Source: Clostridia bacterium
Lineage (GTDB): Bacteria; Bacillota; Clostridia; TANB77; CAG-508
Assembly (NCBI GenBank): GCA_017437145.1
Contig: JAFSBT010000008.1
Location: forward strand, 186,001-250,000
Length of the DNA: 64,000 nucleotides
Direction: 5' to 3'
How positions within the stretch are numbered: the stretch's first letter is position 1; every line of letters starts with the position of its first letter. Below are positions 8,597-16,720 of the stretch, one piece after another. Below the pieces are notes generated by a model that worked only from the letters and a program-made list of their open reading frames with translations, was not told the DNA's origin and made no database searches. A program made the translations under genes and the position numbers.

Positions 8597-9061
8597 TTAT
8601 TCAGCTTTTGGTTCTTCAACAGCTGGTGTTTCAACTGCAGCTTCTGCTACAACTTCTTCAGCTACTGGTTCTTCAGCTAAATCTTCTTTAATTGTGATTT
8701 CATTAGTTTCAATTCTTGCTCCAACCATTTCTTTAGTTTTAGCAGATTTTCCTAATCTATCTCTTAAATAAAATAATTTAGCTCTTCTTGCTTTACCAAC
8801 TCTTGTTACTTCAACTTTTTCAACTGCTGGAGAATGTACTAAGAATGTTTTTTCAACACCAACACCATAAGAAGTTTTTCTTACAGTAAATGTTGCATTC
8901 ACTCCTCCACCTTGTTTTTTTATTATAATTCCTTCGAAAACTTGGATTCTTTCTCTGTTTCCTTCTTTTACTCTAACATGAACTTTAACTGTATTTCCAA
9001 CTTTTAATTCTGGAATTTTATTTTTCATTTGCTCATGCTCGATTGATTTAATAATGTCCAT
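8597..9061 (-). CDS. rplS: 50S ribosomal protein L19 with acidic C-terminal extension
   Basis: L19 sits at the interface of the two ribosomal subunits. Residues 1-115 match the family ([49 protein letters not shown]). Usual length is about 115; here about 39 further residues rich in Ala, Val and Glu follow, ending PAVEEPKAE. Such a low-complexity acidic tail is unusual for L19 and may be disordered. AGGAGG precedes the ATG. It is the last gene of the operon and follows trmD after 50 bases. Confidence 0.95.
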   Translation of the reverse strand: MDIIKSIEHEQMKNKIPELKVGNTVKVHVRVKEGNRERIQVFEGIIIKKQGGGVNATFTVRKTSYGVGVEKTFLVHSPAVEKVEVTRVGKARRAKLFYLRDRLGKSAKTKEMVGARIETNEITIKEDLAEEPVAEEVVAEAAVETPAVEEPKAE

Positions 9062-9111
9062 TACTGAACCTCCTATCCTTTAATATTTTCTATATATGTC
9101 ATTTTTCACCT

Positions 9112-9775
9112 TCATTTTAATAAATCCGGTCTTTTCTTTTTAGTTACTTCTAAAGATTTTTCTTTTCTCCATTTTTCAATCTCTTGATGATTTCCGAGAT
9201 AATAAAATGCTTGGAACTTTTTTATCTAAAAATATTTCTGGTCTAGTATATTGAGGATATTCTAACAATCCATTAGAAAAAGATTCCTCTTTTATAGATT
9301 CTTTATTTAGTACTCCATCTATGTATCTACTAACAGAATCAACTAATACCATTGCAGGTATTTCTCCTCCTGTTAAAACATAGTCCCCAATTGATATTTC
9401 TTCATCAACAATCTCCTCAATTACTCTTTCATCAATTCCTTCATAATGACCACATAATAAAACTATATGTTCCTCATTACTTAATTCTTCGACTTTATTT
9501 TGTGTTAGAGTTTTCCCTTGTGGAGATAAATATATTGTTTTTTTACTTTCCCCTTCAATACTTTTAAAAGCATCATATACAACATCTGGTTTCATAACCA
9601 TTCCAGCTCCTCCACCATAAGGTGTATCATCAACTTTTTTATGTTTATCCTTAGCAAAATCTCTAATATTAATTATATTTATTTCTAAAATATTTTTTTT
9701 ACTAGCTCTGCCAATAATACTTGTTCTTAATGACTCAAACATTTCAGGGAATAGTGTAAGTATATCAATTTTCAT
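9112..9775 (-). CDS. trmD: tRNA (guanine37-N1)-methyltransferase with +1 frameshift at CGG
   Basis: TrmD methylates G37 of tRNAs reading CNN codons and prevents frameshifting. The SPOUT knot region is intact (LLCGHYEGIDERV, IGDYVLTGGEIPAM). Near the end the frame reads TTA TCT CGG AAA and stops at a TGA five codons later. Skipping the C at 9196 gives LLSGNHQEIEKWRKEKSLEV, the conserved C-terminus, ending at TGA 9112-9114; total about 220 residues. The start is the ATG at 9775 after GAGGGAC, overlapping the end of rimM by four bases. It is ironic that a frame-maintenance enzyme is itself apparently expressed through a frameshift. Only about 22 residues would be lost without it. Confidence 0.88.
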
Positions 9776-10278
9776 AGTAGTCCCTCTATTAATTTAACAA
9801 CTATTCTTTTATTTTCTATATCTACATTTTTTACAACTGAAGCTATTGCAGGTATTAAAATTTGTTTTCCAATTTCATTCCTTACAACATATACATCATT
9901 ACTTCCTGTAGAAAAAACATCTTCAATTTTTCCTAACAACTCATCTTCATCTGAATAAACTTCACACCCGATTAAATCGACTATAAAATATGAATTTTTA
10001 GGAAGTTTTACAGCATCTTTTCTATGTATTTTCAAGTAACAATTTCTATATTTTTCAGCTTCTTCTATAGAATCAATTCCCTTTAGTTTTAAAAGTACCA
10101 TACTATTTAAATATTTTACTTCTTCAATCTCAAATTCAACCAATTCTTTATTTATAGTTAAAAATATAGTTTTTAGTTTGCTAAATCTTTTTATATCATC
10201 TGTAAAAGGTTTTACTTTAACAAATCCTCTTACTCCATTTGTTGTTACAATTTGACCAATTTCAAAATATTGTTCCAT
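9772..10278 (-). CDS. rimM: 16S rRNA processing protein RimM
   Basis: RimM assists maturation of the 30S subunit head and binds S19. The 168-residue product shows the N-terminal barrel motif IGQIVTTNGVRGFVKVKPFT and the C-terminal PRC-barrel part ending LIPAIASVVKNVDIENKRIVV. It lies between the KH-domain gene and trmD, the usual order. No irregularity is seen. Confidence 0.93.
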   Translation of the reverse strand: MEQYFEIGQIVTTNGVRGFVKVKPFTDDIKRFSKLKTIFLTINKELVEFEIEEVKYLNSMVLLKLKGIDSIEEAEKYRNCYLKIHRKDAVKLPKNSYFIVDLIGCEVYSDEDELLGKIEDVFSTGSNDVYVVRNEIGKQILIPAIASVVKNVDIENKRIVVKLIEGLL

Positions 10279-10294
10279 AATCTTTAAAATTCCT

Positions 10295-10525
10295 TTAATC
10301 TATAAATTCTATTGTAACTTTCTTGTCTTCTTTTGCTCCTAAAGCTTTCATTATAGTTCTAATTGCTTTAGCTATTCTACCTTCTTTTCCAATAACTTTT
10401 CCCATATCAGATTCTGCAACTTTAACTTCAAAAATTACAGATTTTTCTCCATCAATTTGATTAATAGAAACTTGTGATTCATCTGATACCAAGCTATTTA
10501 TAATAGTTAATAAAGAGTCTTTCAC
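10295..10525 (-). CDS. khpA: KhpA-type KH-domain RNA-binding protein
   Basis: A 76-residue single KH domain with the RNA-binding GKEGRIAK loop at about residues 46-53 and the preceding VAESDMGKVI. It is the YlqC/KhpA family, which binds RNA broadly and in some Firmicutes pairs with KhpB to affect cell division. It lies three bases after the rpsP stop and is co-transcribed with it. Confidence 0.92.
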   Translation of the reverse strand: MKDSLLTIINSLVSDESQVSINQIDGEKSVIFEVKVAESDMGKVIGKEGRIAKAIRTIMKALGAKEDKKVTIEFID

Positions 10526-10528
10526 TTT

Positions 10529-10762
10529 CTATACTCCTTTCTCTATTAAACGTTTTACTGTATCTGTAGGTTTAGCTCCATTTTTTATCCATTTTTCTAC
10601 TTTTTCTTTATCTAATACTATTGTAGATGGTTCTGTCATAGGATCATATGAACCTATTTTTTCAATTATTCTTCCATCTCTTGGTGATTTAGAATCAGCA
10701 ACAACAATGTGATAGAATGGTGCTTTTTTCTTTCCAGCTCTTTGTAGTCTTATTTTTACCAT
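10529..10762 (-). CDS. rpsP: 30S ribosomal protein S16
   Basis: The 77-residue product begins [20 protein letters not shown], the S16 signature, and has KIGSYDPM further on. The usual length is 80-90 residues, so it is slightly short but complete. A GGGAGGTG site precedes the ATG. Confidence 0.95.
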   Translation of the reverse strand: MVKIRLQRAGKKKAPFYHIVVADSKSPRDGRIIEKIGSYDPMTEPSTIVLDKEKVEKWIKNGAKPTDTVKRLIEKGV

Positions 10763-10817
10763 GCAAATTCACCTCCCTTAGTTTTCATTCATTTATACTT
10801 AAAAACTTAATAACATA

Positions 10818-12173
10818 TTAAAATTTCATATTTTTCAATGAATTAACATCCATTCCTTTTAACGCATTTTTCATTCCGCCTTTACTATTTTGCATTTTCT
10901 TCATCATTTTTTGCGTCATTTCATATGAATTTATAAATCTATTTATATCTTGAACTGTTGTTCCACTACCTTTTGCAATTCTTATTCTTCTACTTGCATT
11001 TAAAAGTTTAGTATTCTTTTTTTCCGCTTTAGTCATTGAACAAATAATTGCCTCTATTTTTACAAACTCTTTATCATCAACTTTTATATCTCCAAATTTA
11101 TTCATACCTGGAATCATTTTTAATATTGATGAAAATGAACCCATTTTTCTCATTTGCCTTAGTTGAGATAAATAATCATCTAAGTCTAACCCTTGTTGCT
11201 TACTTAATTTTTTTTCTAACTTTAAAGCTTCTTCAGCATCAAATGCTTCTTCAGCTTTTTCTATAACTGAAAGAATATCTCCCATACCTAAAATTCTTGA
11301 TGTCATTCTATCTGGATGAAATTCTTCTATATCACTTAATTTTTCACCTGTAGCAGCAAATTTTATTGGTCTACCTGTTACTTTTTTTACTGAAAGTGCT
11401 GCACCACCACGAGTATCACCATCTAGTTTAGTTAAAATAATACCATCTATTCCAAGTTCATTATTAAAACTTTCTGCAACATTTACTGCATCTTGACCTG
11501 TCATAGAATCAACAACCAATATAATTTCGTGAGGTTTTACACCTTGTTTTACATTCTTAAGCTCTGTCATTAACTCTTCATCTATATGAAGTCTTCCTGC
11601 TGTATCTAAAATTATTACATCATTTAACTTTGACATTGCTTGATTCATTGCTTGTTTAGCAATATGTACAACATCCTTTGAAACCTCATTAGCAAATACT
11701 GGTATATTTAATTGTGAACCAACTACCTGTAATTGCTTTATAGCTGCTGGTCTATAAACGTCACAAGCAACTAATAAAGGTTTCTTTCCTTGCTTTCTTA
11801 AAATATTAGCAAGTTTTCCTGCTGTTGTAGTTTTTCCTGAACCTTGCAATCCCACTAACATTATTATTGTAGGTGGATTCGGTGTGAAATTGATTTTAGA
11901 AGTTGTGCCTCCTAAAAGTTCTACCATTTCATCTTTTACTATTTTTACAACTTGTTCACCTGGTGTTAAGGATTTTAAAACATCTTGGCCTAAGGCTTTT
12001 TCCTGAATAGTAGAAATAAAATCTTTAACTATTTTGTAATTAACATCTGCCTCTAGTAAAGCAAGTTTTACTTCTCTTAAAATTTCTTTTAAATCTCCTT
12101 CAGTTATTCTTGCTTTTCCTCTAAGTTTTCTTGTAATACCTTGTAACTTGGAAGATAATCCTTCAAAAGCCAT
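10818..12173 (-). CDS. ffh: signal recognition particle GTPase Ffh
   Basis: The 451-residue protein targets nascent membrane and secreted proteins to FtsY. Visible parts: N domain; G domain with GLQGSGKTTTAGKLA (G1), DTAGR (G3) and TKLDGD (G4); and a C-terminal M domain rich in Met and Lys (MTQKMMKKMQ, near residue 430), which binds SRP RNA and signal peptides. It lies between ylxM and rpsP. The usual complete length supports the ATG at 12173, preceded by AAGGAGG. Confidence 0.97.
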   Translation of the reverse strand: MAFEGLSSKLQGITRKLRGKARITEGDLKEILREVKLALLEADVNYKIVKDFISTIQEKALGQDVLKSLTPGEQVVKIVKDEMVELLGGTTSKINFTPNPPTIIMLVGLQGSGKTTTAGKLANILRKQGKKPLLVACDVYRPAAIKQLQVVGSQLNIPVFANEVSKDVVHIAKQAMNQAMSKLNDVIILDTAGRLHIDEELMTELKNVKQGVKPHEIILVVDSMTGQDAVNVAESFNNELGIDGIILTKLDGDTRGGAALSVKKVTGRPIKFAATGEKLSDIEEFHPDRMTSRILGMGDILSVIEKAEEAFDAEEALKLEKKLSKQQGLDLDDYLSQLRQMRKMGSFSSILKMIPGMNKFGDIKVDDKEFVKIEAIICSMTKAEKKNTKLLNASRRIRIAKGSGTTVQDINRFINSYEMTQKMMKKMQNSKGGMKNALKGMDVNSLKNMKF

Positions 12174-12197
12174 TTAAAATCCTCCTTTTTTAAATAA

Positions 12198-12545
12198 TTA
12201 TGCTATGTTTCTTAGTTCATCTCTAACATGTTCTAGAACTTTAGCAACTTGTTTATCTGTAAACTTTGATTCAATTTTAGTAAGCTCAGATAAAATGTGT
12301 GCAATCTTTTCTTCCTGCTTAAACATCTTTTTCATAAAACCTAGCTTTTCTTCAATTTCAAAAAGCTTTTTCTCCCCTTTCATAATAATATCTCTTACTG
12401 CTTGCCTTGTAATGCCTTCATTTTCTGCTATTTCAGAAAGAGATAAATCATTATCATAATAATTTGCTAGAATATTTAGTTGATTTTCTGTTAAAAGTTT
12501 TCCATACAATTCGCATAAAATACTAATTCTAACGTTTTTTTCCAT
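12198..12545 (-). CDS. ylxM: YlxM family helix-turn-helix protein
   Basis: The 115-residue protein begins with a sigma-70 region-4-like helix-turn-helix (LTENQLNILANYYDNDLSLS, then EIAENEGITRQAVRDI). YlxM (UPF0122) is usually encoded directly before ffh and is thought to modulate the SRP. It is the first gene of the operon running to rplS. Confidence 0.93.
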   Translation of the reverse strand: MEKNVRISILCELYGKLLTENQLNILANYYDNDLSLSEIAENEGITRQAVRDIIMKGEKKLFEIEEKLGFMKKMFKQEEKIAHILSELTKIESKFTDKQVAKVLEHVRDELRNIA

Positions 12546-12589
12546 CTTTTATTACCAACCTATCTACTCTAAATTTGTAATGCTATATT

Positions 12590-12618
12590 ACTTTACAATA
12601 TTTTCATGCATTTGTCAA
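12590..12618 (-). promoter_or_regulatory. promoter of the ylxM-ffh-rplS operon
   Basis: Minus strand TTGACA (12618-12613), 17 bases, TAAAGT (12595-12590), about 45 bases before ylxM. Confidence 0.65.
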
Positions 12619-12630
12619 GTGTTTTAAAAG

Positions 12631-12668
12631 AAAAAGCTACTAAAATCATAAGATTTAGTAGCTTTTTT
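12631..12668 (-). terminator. terminator after the Ig-like secreted protein gene
   Basis: Twelve-base stem AAAGCTACTAAA/TTTAGTAGCTTT with T-runs on both strands, located after the stop of the gene ending at 12676. Confidence 0.8.
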
Positions 12669-12675
12669 TATTAAA

Positions 12676-13611
12676 TTATCTATTTAATCCAACATTTATA
12701 AAATTAAATATAGAGTTAATAATTTTATTTATGATTTCAGTAATCTTTGAAAGCAATCCATTTATTGAAAATCCTCCATTTGTCGCGGCATTAGTCACTT
12801 TCTCAATTTCTTTTTCATTCTCACTTTCTCCTTCACCTTCAGCTGTATCTGTTGAAATTATTGACTCTTCAGGATCTATTATCGTAGCTGTCGGTGTTTG
12901 AGTTACTGTTGTTGATGTTTCTGGTTTAGTAGATGTTGTAGGTTTTGCCGGTGTTGCTGGAGTTGCTGGTTTTGCAGGAGTAGCTGGTGCTGAACTTGTT
13001 GATGATGTCTTTTTTTCAGATTCTTCTTTTTCAGGCTCATTAACAACTACATCACAGGTAGCTGTTGCTCCTGTCTTTTTATTTCTTGCTGTAATAGTTA
13101 CGTTGCCCGCTTTCTCTGGTAGAATTTCACCTTTTTTTACTTTTACTATTTTTTCATTTGAACTTGTCCACTCAATATCATTATCAGAAATCTCTTTACC
13201 CTTACTATTTAAGACAATCAATTCCATTTTTTCATCTATATTCATTGTTATAGAAGTCTCATTTAAAGTTATTCTATTATCTTCAATTACCGTAACTGTA
13301 AATTCTACTACTTCCTTTGTATCATAATGCTCTGATGTAATTGTAACAGTTCCTGCTTTTTTTGCAGTAAGTTCACCTGAAGAATAACCAACGGTTGCTA
13401 TAGAAGTTTTCTCTGATCTCCATCTAATTTTTCTACTAATATCTTTTCCTTCATCATCAAGTACTTTAAATTTTAACACTTCTCCTTCTGTTACTGTTGG
13501 ATTACTTGGATTTATAGTGAACGCACTAACTTTTGAAGCTATACTAAATAAACATACTCCAACTACTAATAATATTATTATTTTAATCATTTTTATAGAA
13601 ATACTTTTCAT
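12676..13611 (-). CDS. secreted Ig-like (BIG2) protein, signal-family member A
   Basis: The 311-residue protein starts with the shared 30-residue signal peptide (MKSISIKMIKIIILL to SKVSA). Two bacterial Ig-like group 2 domains follow: one with KIRWRSEKTSIATVGYSSGE, one with ISDNDIEWTSSNEKIVKVKK. A Pro/Ala/Thr/Ser linker (about residues 195-240), a Glu-rich patch and a hydrophobic C-terminal tail without a sorting motif complete it. Such proteins usually lie on the cell surface; adhesion is inference. The site is GGGGGCGA, identical to those of members B and C. Only 66 bases separate it from the upstream gene, so the two are probably one transcript. Confidence 0.75.
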   Translation of the reverse strand: MKSISIKMIKIIILLVVGVCLFSIASKVSAFTINPSNPTVTEGEVLKFKVLDDEGKDISRKIRWRSEKTSIATVGYSSGELTAKKAGTVTITSEHYDTKEVVEFTVTVIEDNRITLNETSITMNIDEKMELIVLNSKGKEISDNDIEWTSSNEKIVKVKKGEILPEKAGNVTITARNKKTGATATCDVVVNEPEKEESEKKTSSTSSAPATPAKPATPATPAKPTTSTKPETSTTVTQTPTATIIDPEESIISTDTAEGEGESENEKEIEKVTNAATNGGFSINGLLSKITEIINKIINSIFNFINVGLNR

Positions 13612-13677
13612 AAAAATCGCCCCCTATACATGAATATTATATTAATCACTTTCATCATAAACCTTTTATTTATTAAA

Positions 13678-13959
13678 TTAAAAAATTTTAAATGCATTAA
13701 CTATCATTGGCAATATACTTGCAAAAAATGAATCAATTACTGGAATAAAATAATCTATAATATTTTTAAAAGACATCCTTTTTTTGACTTGTCCAGACTC
13801 TTCTAATTCATCCTCTTGTATTAAATTCATCTCTTCTCCCGAATTTATTTGCTGTAAATCTTCATTTACAGCTTCTACCTTAAAAAACACACTGAATACA
13901 CATACGCTTACAATTACAATCAACATTATTTTTAATATTTTTATAGAAATCTTTTTCAC
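13678..13959 (-). CDS. small secreted protein, signal-family member B
   Basis: The 93-residue product has the shared signal peptide (MKKISIKILKIMLIVIVSVC to FKVEA), a short acidic middle part and a hydrophobic tail (IPVIDSFFASILPMIVNAFK). It lacks the Ig domain of its neighbours and looks like the family's signal and tail joined directly. The start is GTG at 13959, preceded by GGGGGCGA. A promoter, a 21-codon leader frame and a terminator-like hairpin lie upstream (14166 to 13999), a layout suited to attenuation. Function unknown. Confidence 0.6.
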   Translation of the reverse strand: MKKISIKILKIMLIVIVSVCVFSVFFKVEAVNEDLQQINSGEEMNLIQEDELEESGQVKKRMSFKNIIDYFIPVIDSFFASILPMIVNAFKIF

Positions 13960-13997
13960 AAAAATCGCCCCCTAATACATCAAATTTTAAAAAAACA

Positions 13998-14055
13998 TAA
14001 AATAAAAGACGTTGTGTTAAAAGCTTAAAAGGTTTTACCTTCACACAACGCCCTG
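13998..14055 (-). terminator. terminator-like hairpin after leader ORF
   Basis: On the minus strand GGCGTTGTGT pairs with ACACAACGTC (one G-U pair), followed by a T-rich run. The leader stop codon lies inside the 5' arm. Possible attenuator for the genes at 13959 and 13611. Confidence 0.65.
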
Positions 14056-14106
14056 TTTTATTTTTATATAATTCTTCTTTTCCCTTGTATTTAAATATCG
14101 AAGCAT
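14041..14106 (-). CDS. candidate 21-residue leader peptide
   Basis: The frame MLRYLNTREKKNYIKIKQGV plus Val starts at an ATG seven to ten bases after AAAAGGAG, close downstream of a TTGACA-17-TAAAAT promoter. Its TGA falls in the 5' arm of the following terminator-like hairpin. Placement of promoter, site, short frame and terminator is exact, so it may be translated and may control read-through into the secreted-protein genes. It could also be an independent small gene. I recognise no homologue. Confidence 0.45.
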   Translation of the reverse strand: MLRYLNTREKKNYIKIKQGVV

Positions 14107-14137
14107 ATCAATCAGCTCCTTTTCATAACATACTTTT

Positions 14138-14166
14138 ATTTTAACATATTATGGCAACTTTGTCAA
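14138..14166 (-). promoter_or_regulatory. promoter of leader ORF and secreted-protein pair
   Basis: Minus strand TTGACA (14166-14161), 17-base spacer, TAAAAT (14143-14138). Confidence 0.65.
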
Positions 14167-14251
14167 GTGTTTCTTCCTTCTGAAACCTTAAACCTTAATT
14201 ATCGTTATTGGTGTACCTCCCTACATTTTTAATTTTTTTACATAAAAATGC

Positions 14252-14276
14252 GAACGACCAATGGTCGCCCCTACAG
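14252..14276 (+). repeat. R2 palindromic repeat
   Basis: GCGAACGACCAATGGTCGCCC core with CCCTACAG tail. Confidence 0.8.
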
Positions 14277-14320
14277 TGTTTGCAATAAATTATATTGTAT
14301 TAGTGATTTCTTCGAAGTTC

Positions 14321-14349
14321 GGGTCGCCGAGAGCGACGACCCCTACAAC
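14321..14349 (+). repeat. R2 palindromic repeat
   Basis: GGGTCGCCGAGAGCGACGACCC stem region with CCCTACAA tail, 70 bases after the previous copy. Together they fill most of the trmFO-leader gap; I see no gene in it. Confidence 0.8.
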
Positions 14350-14399
14350 CATTTAATTAATTTTTAGACAATCTGACATCCCCCTTGTCTCTTTTTCTC

Positions 14400-15800
14400 C
14401 TATTCTTTAAAATGTTTCAATGACCTTTCAGCCATTTTTGTATATCTGAGTTTTTTGTCTCTTATTTTTTCTTCTAGTTCAGGAAGTATTCCAAAATTTG
14501 CATTCATTGGTTGAAAATTATCATTTGGAGATGAAATATAATTCGCCAATGCACCTATTACAGTTTCTTTTGAGAAAATATATTTGTTAGAATTTTCCTT
14601 GTTTCCGAAAATCGGGTCGCCGAGGGCGGCGACCCCTACGTTGTTTTTATAAAATTTTATTACCGCATTCAATCCCGCAACCATTCCAGATGCAATAGAT
14701 TCCACATATCCCTCAACACCTGTAATTTGTCCTGCAAAATATATATTCTTATTTTCTTTCAAGTTATATGTTTCATCCAATAAACTTGGAGAATTTATAT
14801 AAGTGTTTCTGTGCATTACCCCTAATTTTATAAACTCAGCGTTCTGTAATCCAGGAATCATAGAGAAAATTCTTTTTTGTTCGCCAAATTTTAAATTAGT
14901 TTGAAAACCTACCATGTTATACATAGAGCCTTCACTATTATCTTGTCTTAATTGAACTATCGCATATGGTCTTTTAGCTGTTCTTGGATCATCAAAACCA
15001 ACCGGTTTCAATGGTCCGAATCTTAAAGTATCTATTCCTCTCTTAGCCATAATTTCGACCGGCATACATCCTTCAAAAATTTCTCTTTTTTCAAATTCAT
15101 GAAGCTCTACAACCTCTGCATTTATTAATTCGTTATAAAAAGCTTCATATTCTTCCTTATTCATTGGAAGATTTATATAGCTCTGTTCTTCATTCTCTAA
15201 TCTTTCTTTCCATTCTTCTATAGTTTCTTCTTTTTTCTTTTCTTGATTATACCTATCTCCATAAAAAGCAATATTCATATCTATACTATTTTTATCTATT
15301 ATTGGAGCCGCTGCATCATAAAAGTGTAATTTATCTTCACTCGTTAATTTTGATATTTGTTTAGATAATCCTTCAGAAGTTAAAGGTCCAGTTGCAACAA
15401 TTACTATCCCATCATAGTTAGATAACTCTTCTGTAAATTCTTCCCTTATAATTTCTATATTTGGTTCATCCTCAATTCTTTTTGTTACCAGTTCAGAAAA
15501 CTTTTCTCTATCTACAGCTAAAGCTTGTCCTGCAGGAACCGAAGTTTCATCAGCACATTTAATAAGTAAAGAATTTAATTTTCTTAATTCTTCTTTTAAT
15601 AGCCCGCACGCATTAGTAATAGCATTAGATTTAAAAGAATTGCTGCAAACAACCTCAGCTAAATTTTCATTGGAATGTGCAGGCGAAAATTCTTTAGGTT
15701 TCATTTCATAAAGTTTAACCTTAATACCTCTTTTTGCAATTTGATATGCCGCTTCTGAGCCTGCTAATCCTCCACCAATAACAGTAATATAATTATTCAT
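14400..15800 (-). CDS. trmFO: TrmFO, tRNA (uracil54-C5)-methyltransferase (folate/FAD)
   Basis: TrmFO uses methylenetetrahydrofolate and FADH2 to make ribothymidine at tRNA position 54 in many Gram-positive bacteria. The 466-residue product begins with an FAD-binding [20 protein letters not shown]; other family blocks are [33 protein letters not shown] and [20 protein letters not shown]. Oddly, about 20 residues (roughly [20 protein letters not shown]) come from an R2 repeat inserted in frame at 14613-14640, just before [16 protein letters not shown]. The usual length is about 435-450. It ends in KHFKE and the start has GAGGGA. Confidence 0.95.
   Translation of the reverse strand: MNNYITVIGGGLAGSEAAYQIAKRGIKVKLYEMKPKEFSPAHSNENLAEVVCSNSFKSNAITNACGLLKEELRKLNSLLIKCADETSVPAGQALAVDREKFSELVTKRIEDEPNIEIIREEFTEELSNYDGIVIVATGPLTSEGLSKQISKLTSEDKLHFYDAAAPIIDKNSIDMNIAFYGDRYNQEKKKEETIEEWKERLENEEQSYINLPMNKEEYEAFYNELINAEVVELHEFEKREIFEGCMPVEIMAKRGIDTLRFGPLKPVGFDDPRTAKRPYAIVQLRQDNSEGSMYNMVGFQTNLKFGEQKRIFSMIPGLQNAEFIKLGVMHRNTYINSPSLLDETYNLKENKNIYFAGQITGVEGYVESIASGMVAGLNAVIKFYKNNVGVAALGDPIFGNKENSNKYIFSKETVIGALANYISSPNDNFQPMNANFGILPELEEKIRDKKLRYTKMAERSLKHFKE
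14613..14640 (+). repeat. R2 palindromic repeat inside trmFO
   Basis: GGGTCGCCG/CGGCGACCC stem with CCCTACG tail lies inside the trmFO coding sequence and keeps the frame open. Confidence 0.85.
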
Positions 15801-15867
15801 AAAATCCCTCTTTTTCTTTTTTATCTTTTATATTTTAGCATAATAAATCTTAAAATTCTATATGTTA

Positions 15868-15906
15868 ATTAATGTATTTGGAGTTTGGCATTTGGTAATT
15901 GTGTAT
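15868..15906 (+). repeat. R4 TTTGGTAATTGG-type degenerate repeat
   Basis: TTTGGAGTTTGGCATTTGG then TAATTG; related stretches occur at 16660-16698 and 37026-37136. Confidence 0.5.
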
Positions 15907-15907
15907 T

Positions 15908-15975
15908 TGTAGGGACGTGCATTGCACGTCCGCTAAATGCATTATTACGGACGACCGATGGTCGCCCCTACAACG
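15908..15975. repeat. R2 composite (two facing copies)
   Basis: TTTGTAGGGACGTGCATTGC with ACGTCC arms begins the left copy; the right copy is GGACGACC/GGTCGCCCC followed by TACAA. The two tails point outward. Confidence 0.8.
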
Positions 15976-16008
15976 TTTATAAACAATATTGCATCTTATT
16001 TGCATGCA

Positions 16009-16038
16009 AAAAGCGTTCTCGCAAGAACGCTTTTTTGC
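16009..16038 (-). terminator. terminator of secreted-protein gene C
   Basis: AAAGCGTTCT/AGAACGCTTT stem with CGCA loop and T-runs on both strands, ending just before the stop codon of the gene at 16040. Confidence 0.8.
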
Positions 16039-16039
16039 A

Positions 16040-16531
16040 TTACATAGTCAAACTAGTTAAAAGAGGTAAAATAAATGTTTTTATAAGATTAAATATAATA
16101 CTCACAATTTCTGCTACAACATTTATTGTTCCCGCAATATCTATTTCTTCTGAATTAGATCCAACTTCAATTCCATCACTTTCAGTATCTTCCGAATCAC
16201 CTACAATATGCACTGTACATACATCCATTTTTGAAAGATTAGTTAAAGATGTTATTGTAACATACTGTGTTCCAGCTTTTCTACCTGTAATCGTAACATT
16301 TCCATCTTTATTATAAATATCCACTTTTCCTGTTCCAGTTGCTTGAGCTTTAACCCCTTTTACCTTTTCTCCATTATCTGTAGCCGTTATAGTGTAAGAT
16401 TCGCCAACATTAATTGTAATACTTGTTCTACTTAATTGTATAGCATTAACTTTTGATACCACACTCAATAAACAAATCCCTATCACTAATAATAACATTA
16501 TTTTTAACATTTTTATAGAAATACTTTTCAT
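16040..16531 (-). CDS. secreted Ig-like protein, signal-family member C
   Basis: The 163-residue protein has the shared signal peptide (MKSISIKMLKIMLLLVIGIC to SKVNA), one Ig-like domain (SITINVGESYTITATDNGEK, then GNVTITGRKAGTQYVTITSL), an acidic patch and a hydrophobic tail (AEIVSIIFNLIKTFILPLL). It is a short form of member A with one domain. The ribosome binding site is AGGGGGGCGA and the promoter is TTGACA-17-TATAAT at 16648-16620. Confidence 0.72.
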   Translation of the reverse strand: MKSISIKMLKIMLLLVIGICLLSVVSKVNAIQLSRTSITINVGESYTITATDNGEKVKGVKAQATGTGKVDIYNKDGNVTITGRKAGTQYVTITSLTNLSKMDVCTVHIVGDSEDTESDGIEVGSNSEEIDIAGTINVVAEIVSIIFNLIKTFILPLLTSLTM

Positions 16532-16619
16532 AAAAATCGCCCCCCTATTATATCGATTTTATATAAATTACATTTTCTACATCCTATGGAAATTTTAGGT
16601 AAAGAATCTCCATGTTATT

Positions 16620-16648
16620 ATTATAACATCTTTATTTATTTTTGTCAA
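16620..16648 (-). promoter_or_regulatory. promoter of secreted-protein gene C
   Basis: TTGACA (16648-16643), 17 bases, TATAAT (16625-16620); followed by AATAACATGGAGA, shared with members E and F. Confidence 0.75.
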
Positions 16649-16720
16649 ATTTTATAATTTGTGTTTGGTTGTTGGAATTTGGTAATTGGATGTTTGTAGA
16701 TTCCTTAATATTTAAATTTA

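Noticed and set aside
8559-8771. Serine/alanine-rich frame on the + strand
   Set aside because: It is the antisense of the low-complexity tail of rplS.
15885-16316. 143-codon frame on the + strand
   Set aside because: It begins in R4/R2 repeats and continues antisense to secreted-protein gene C.
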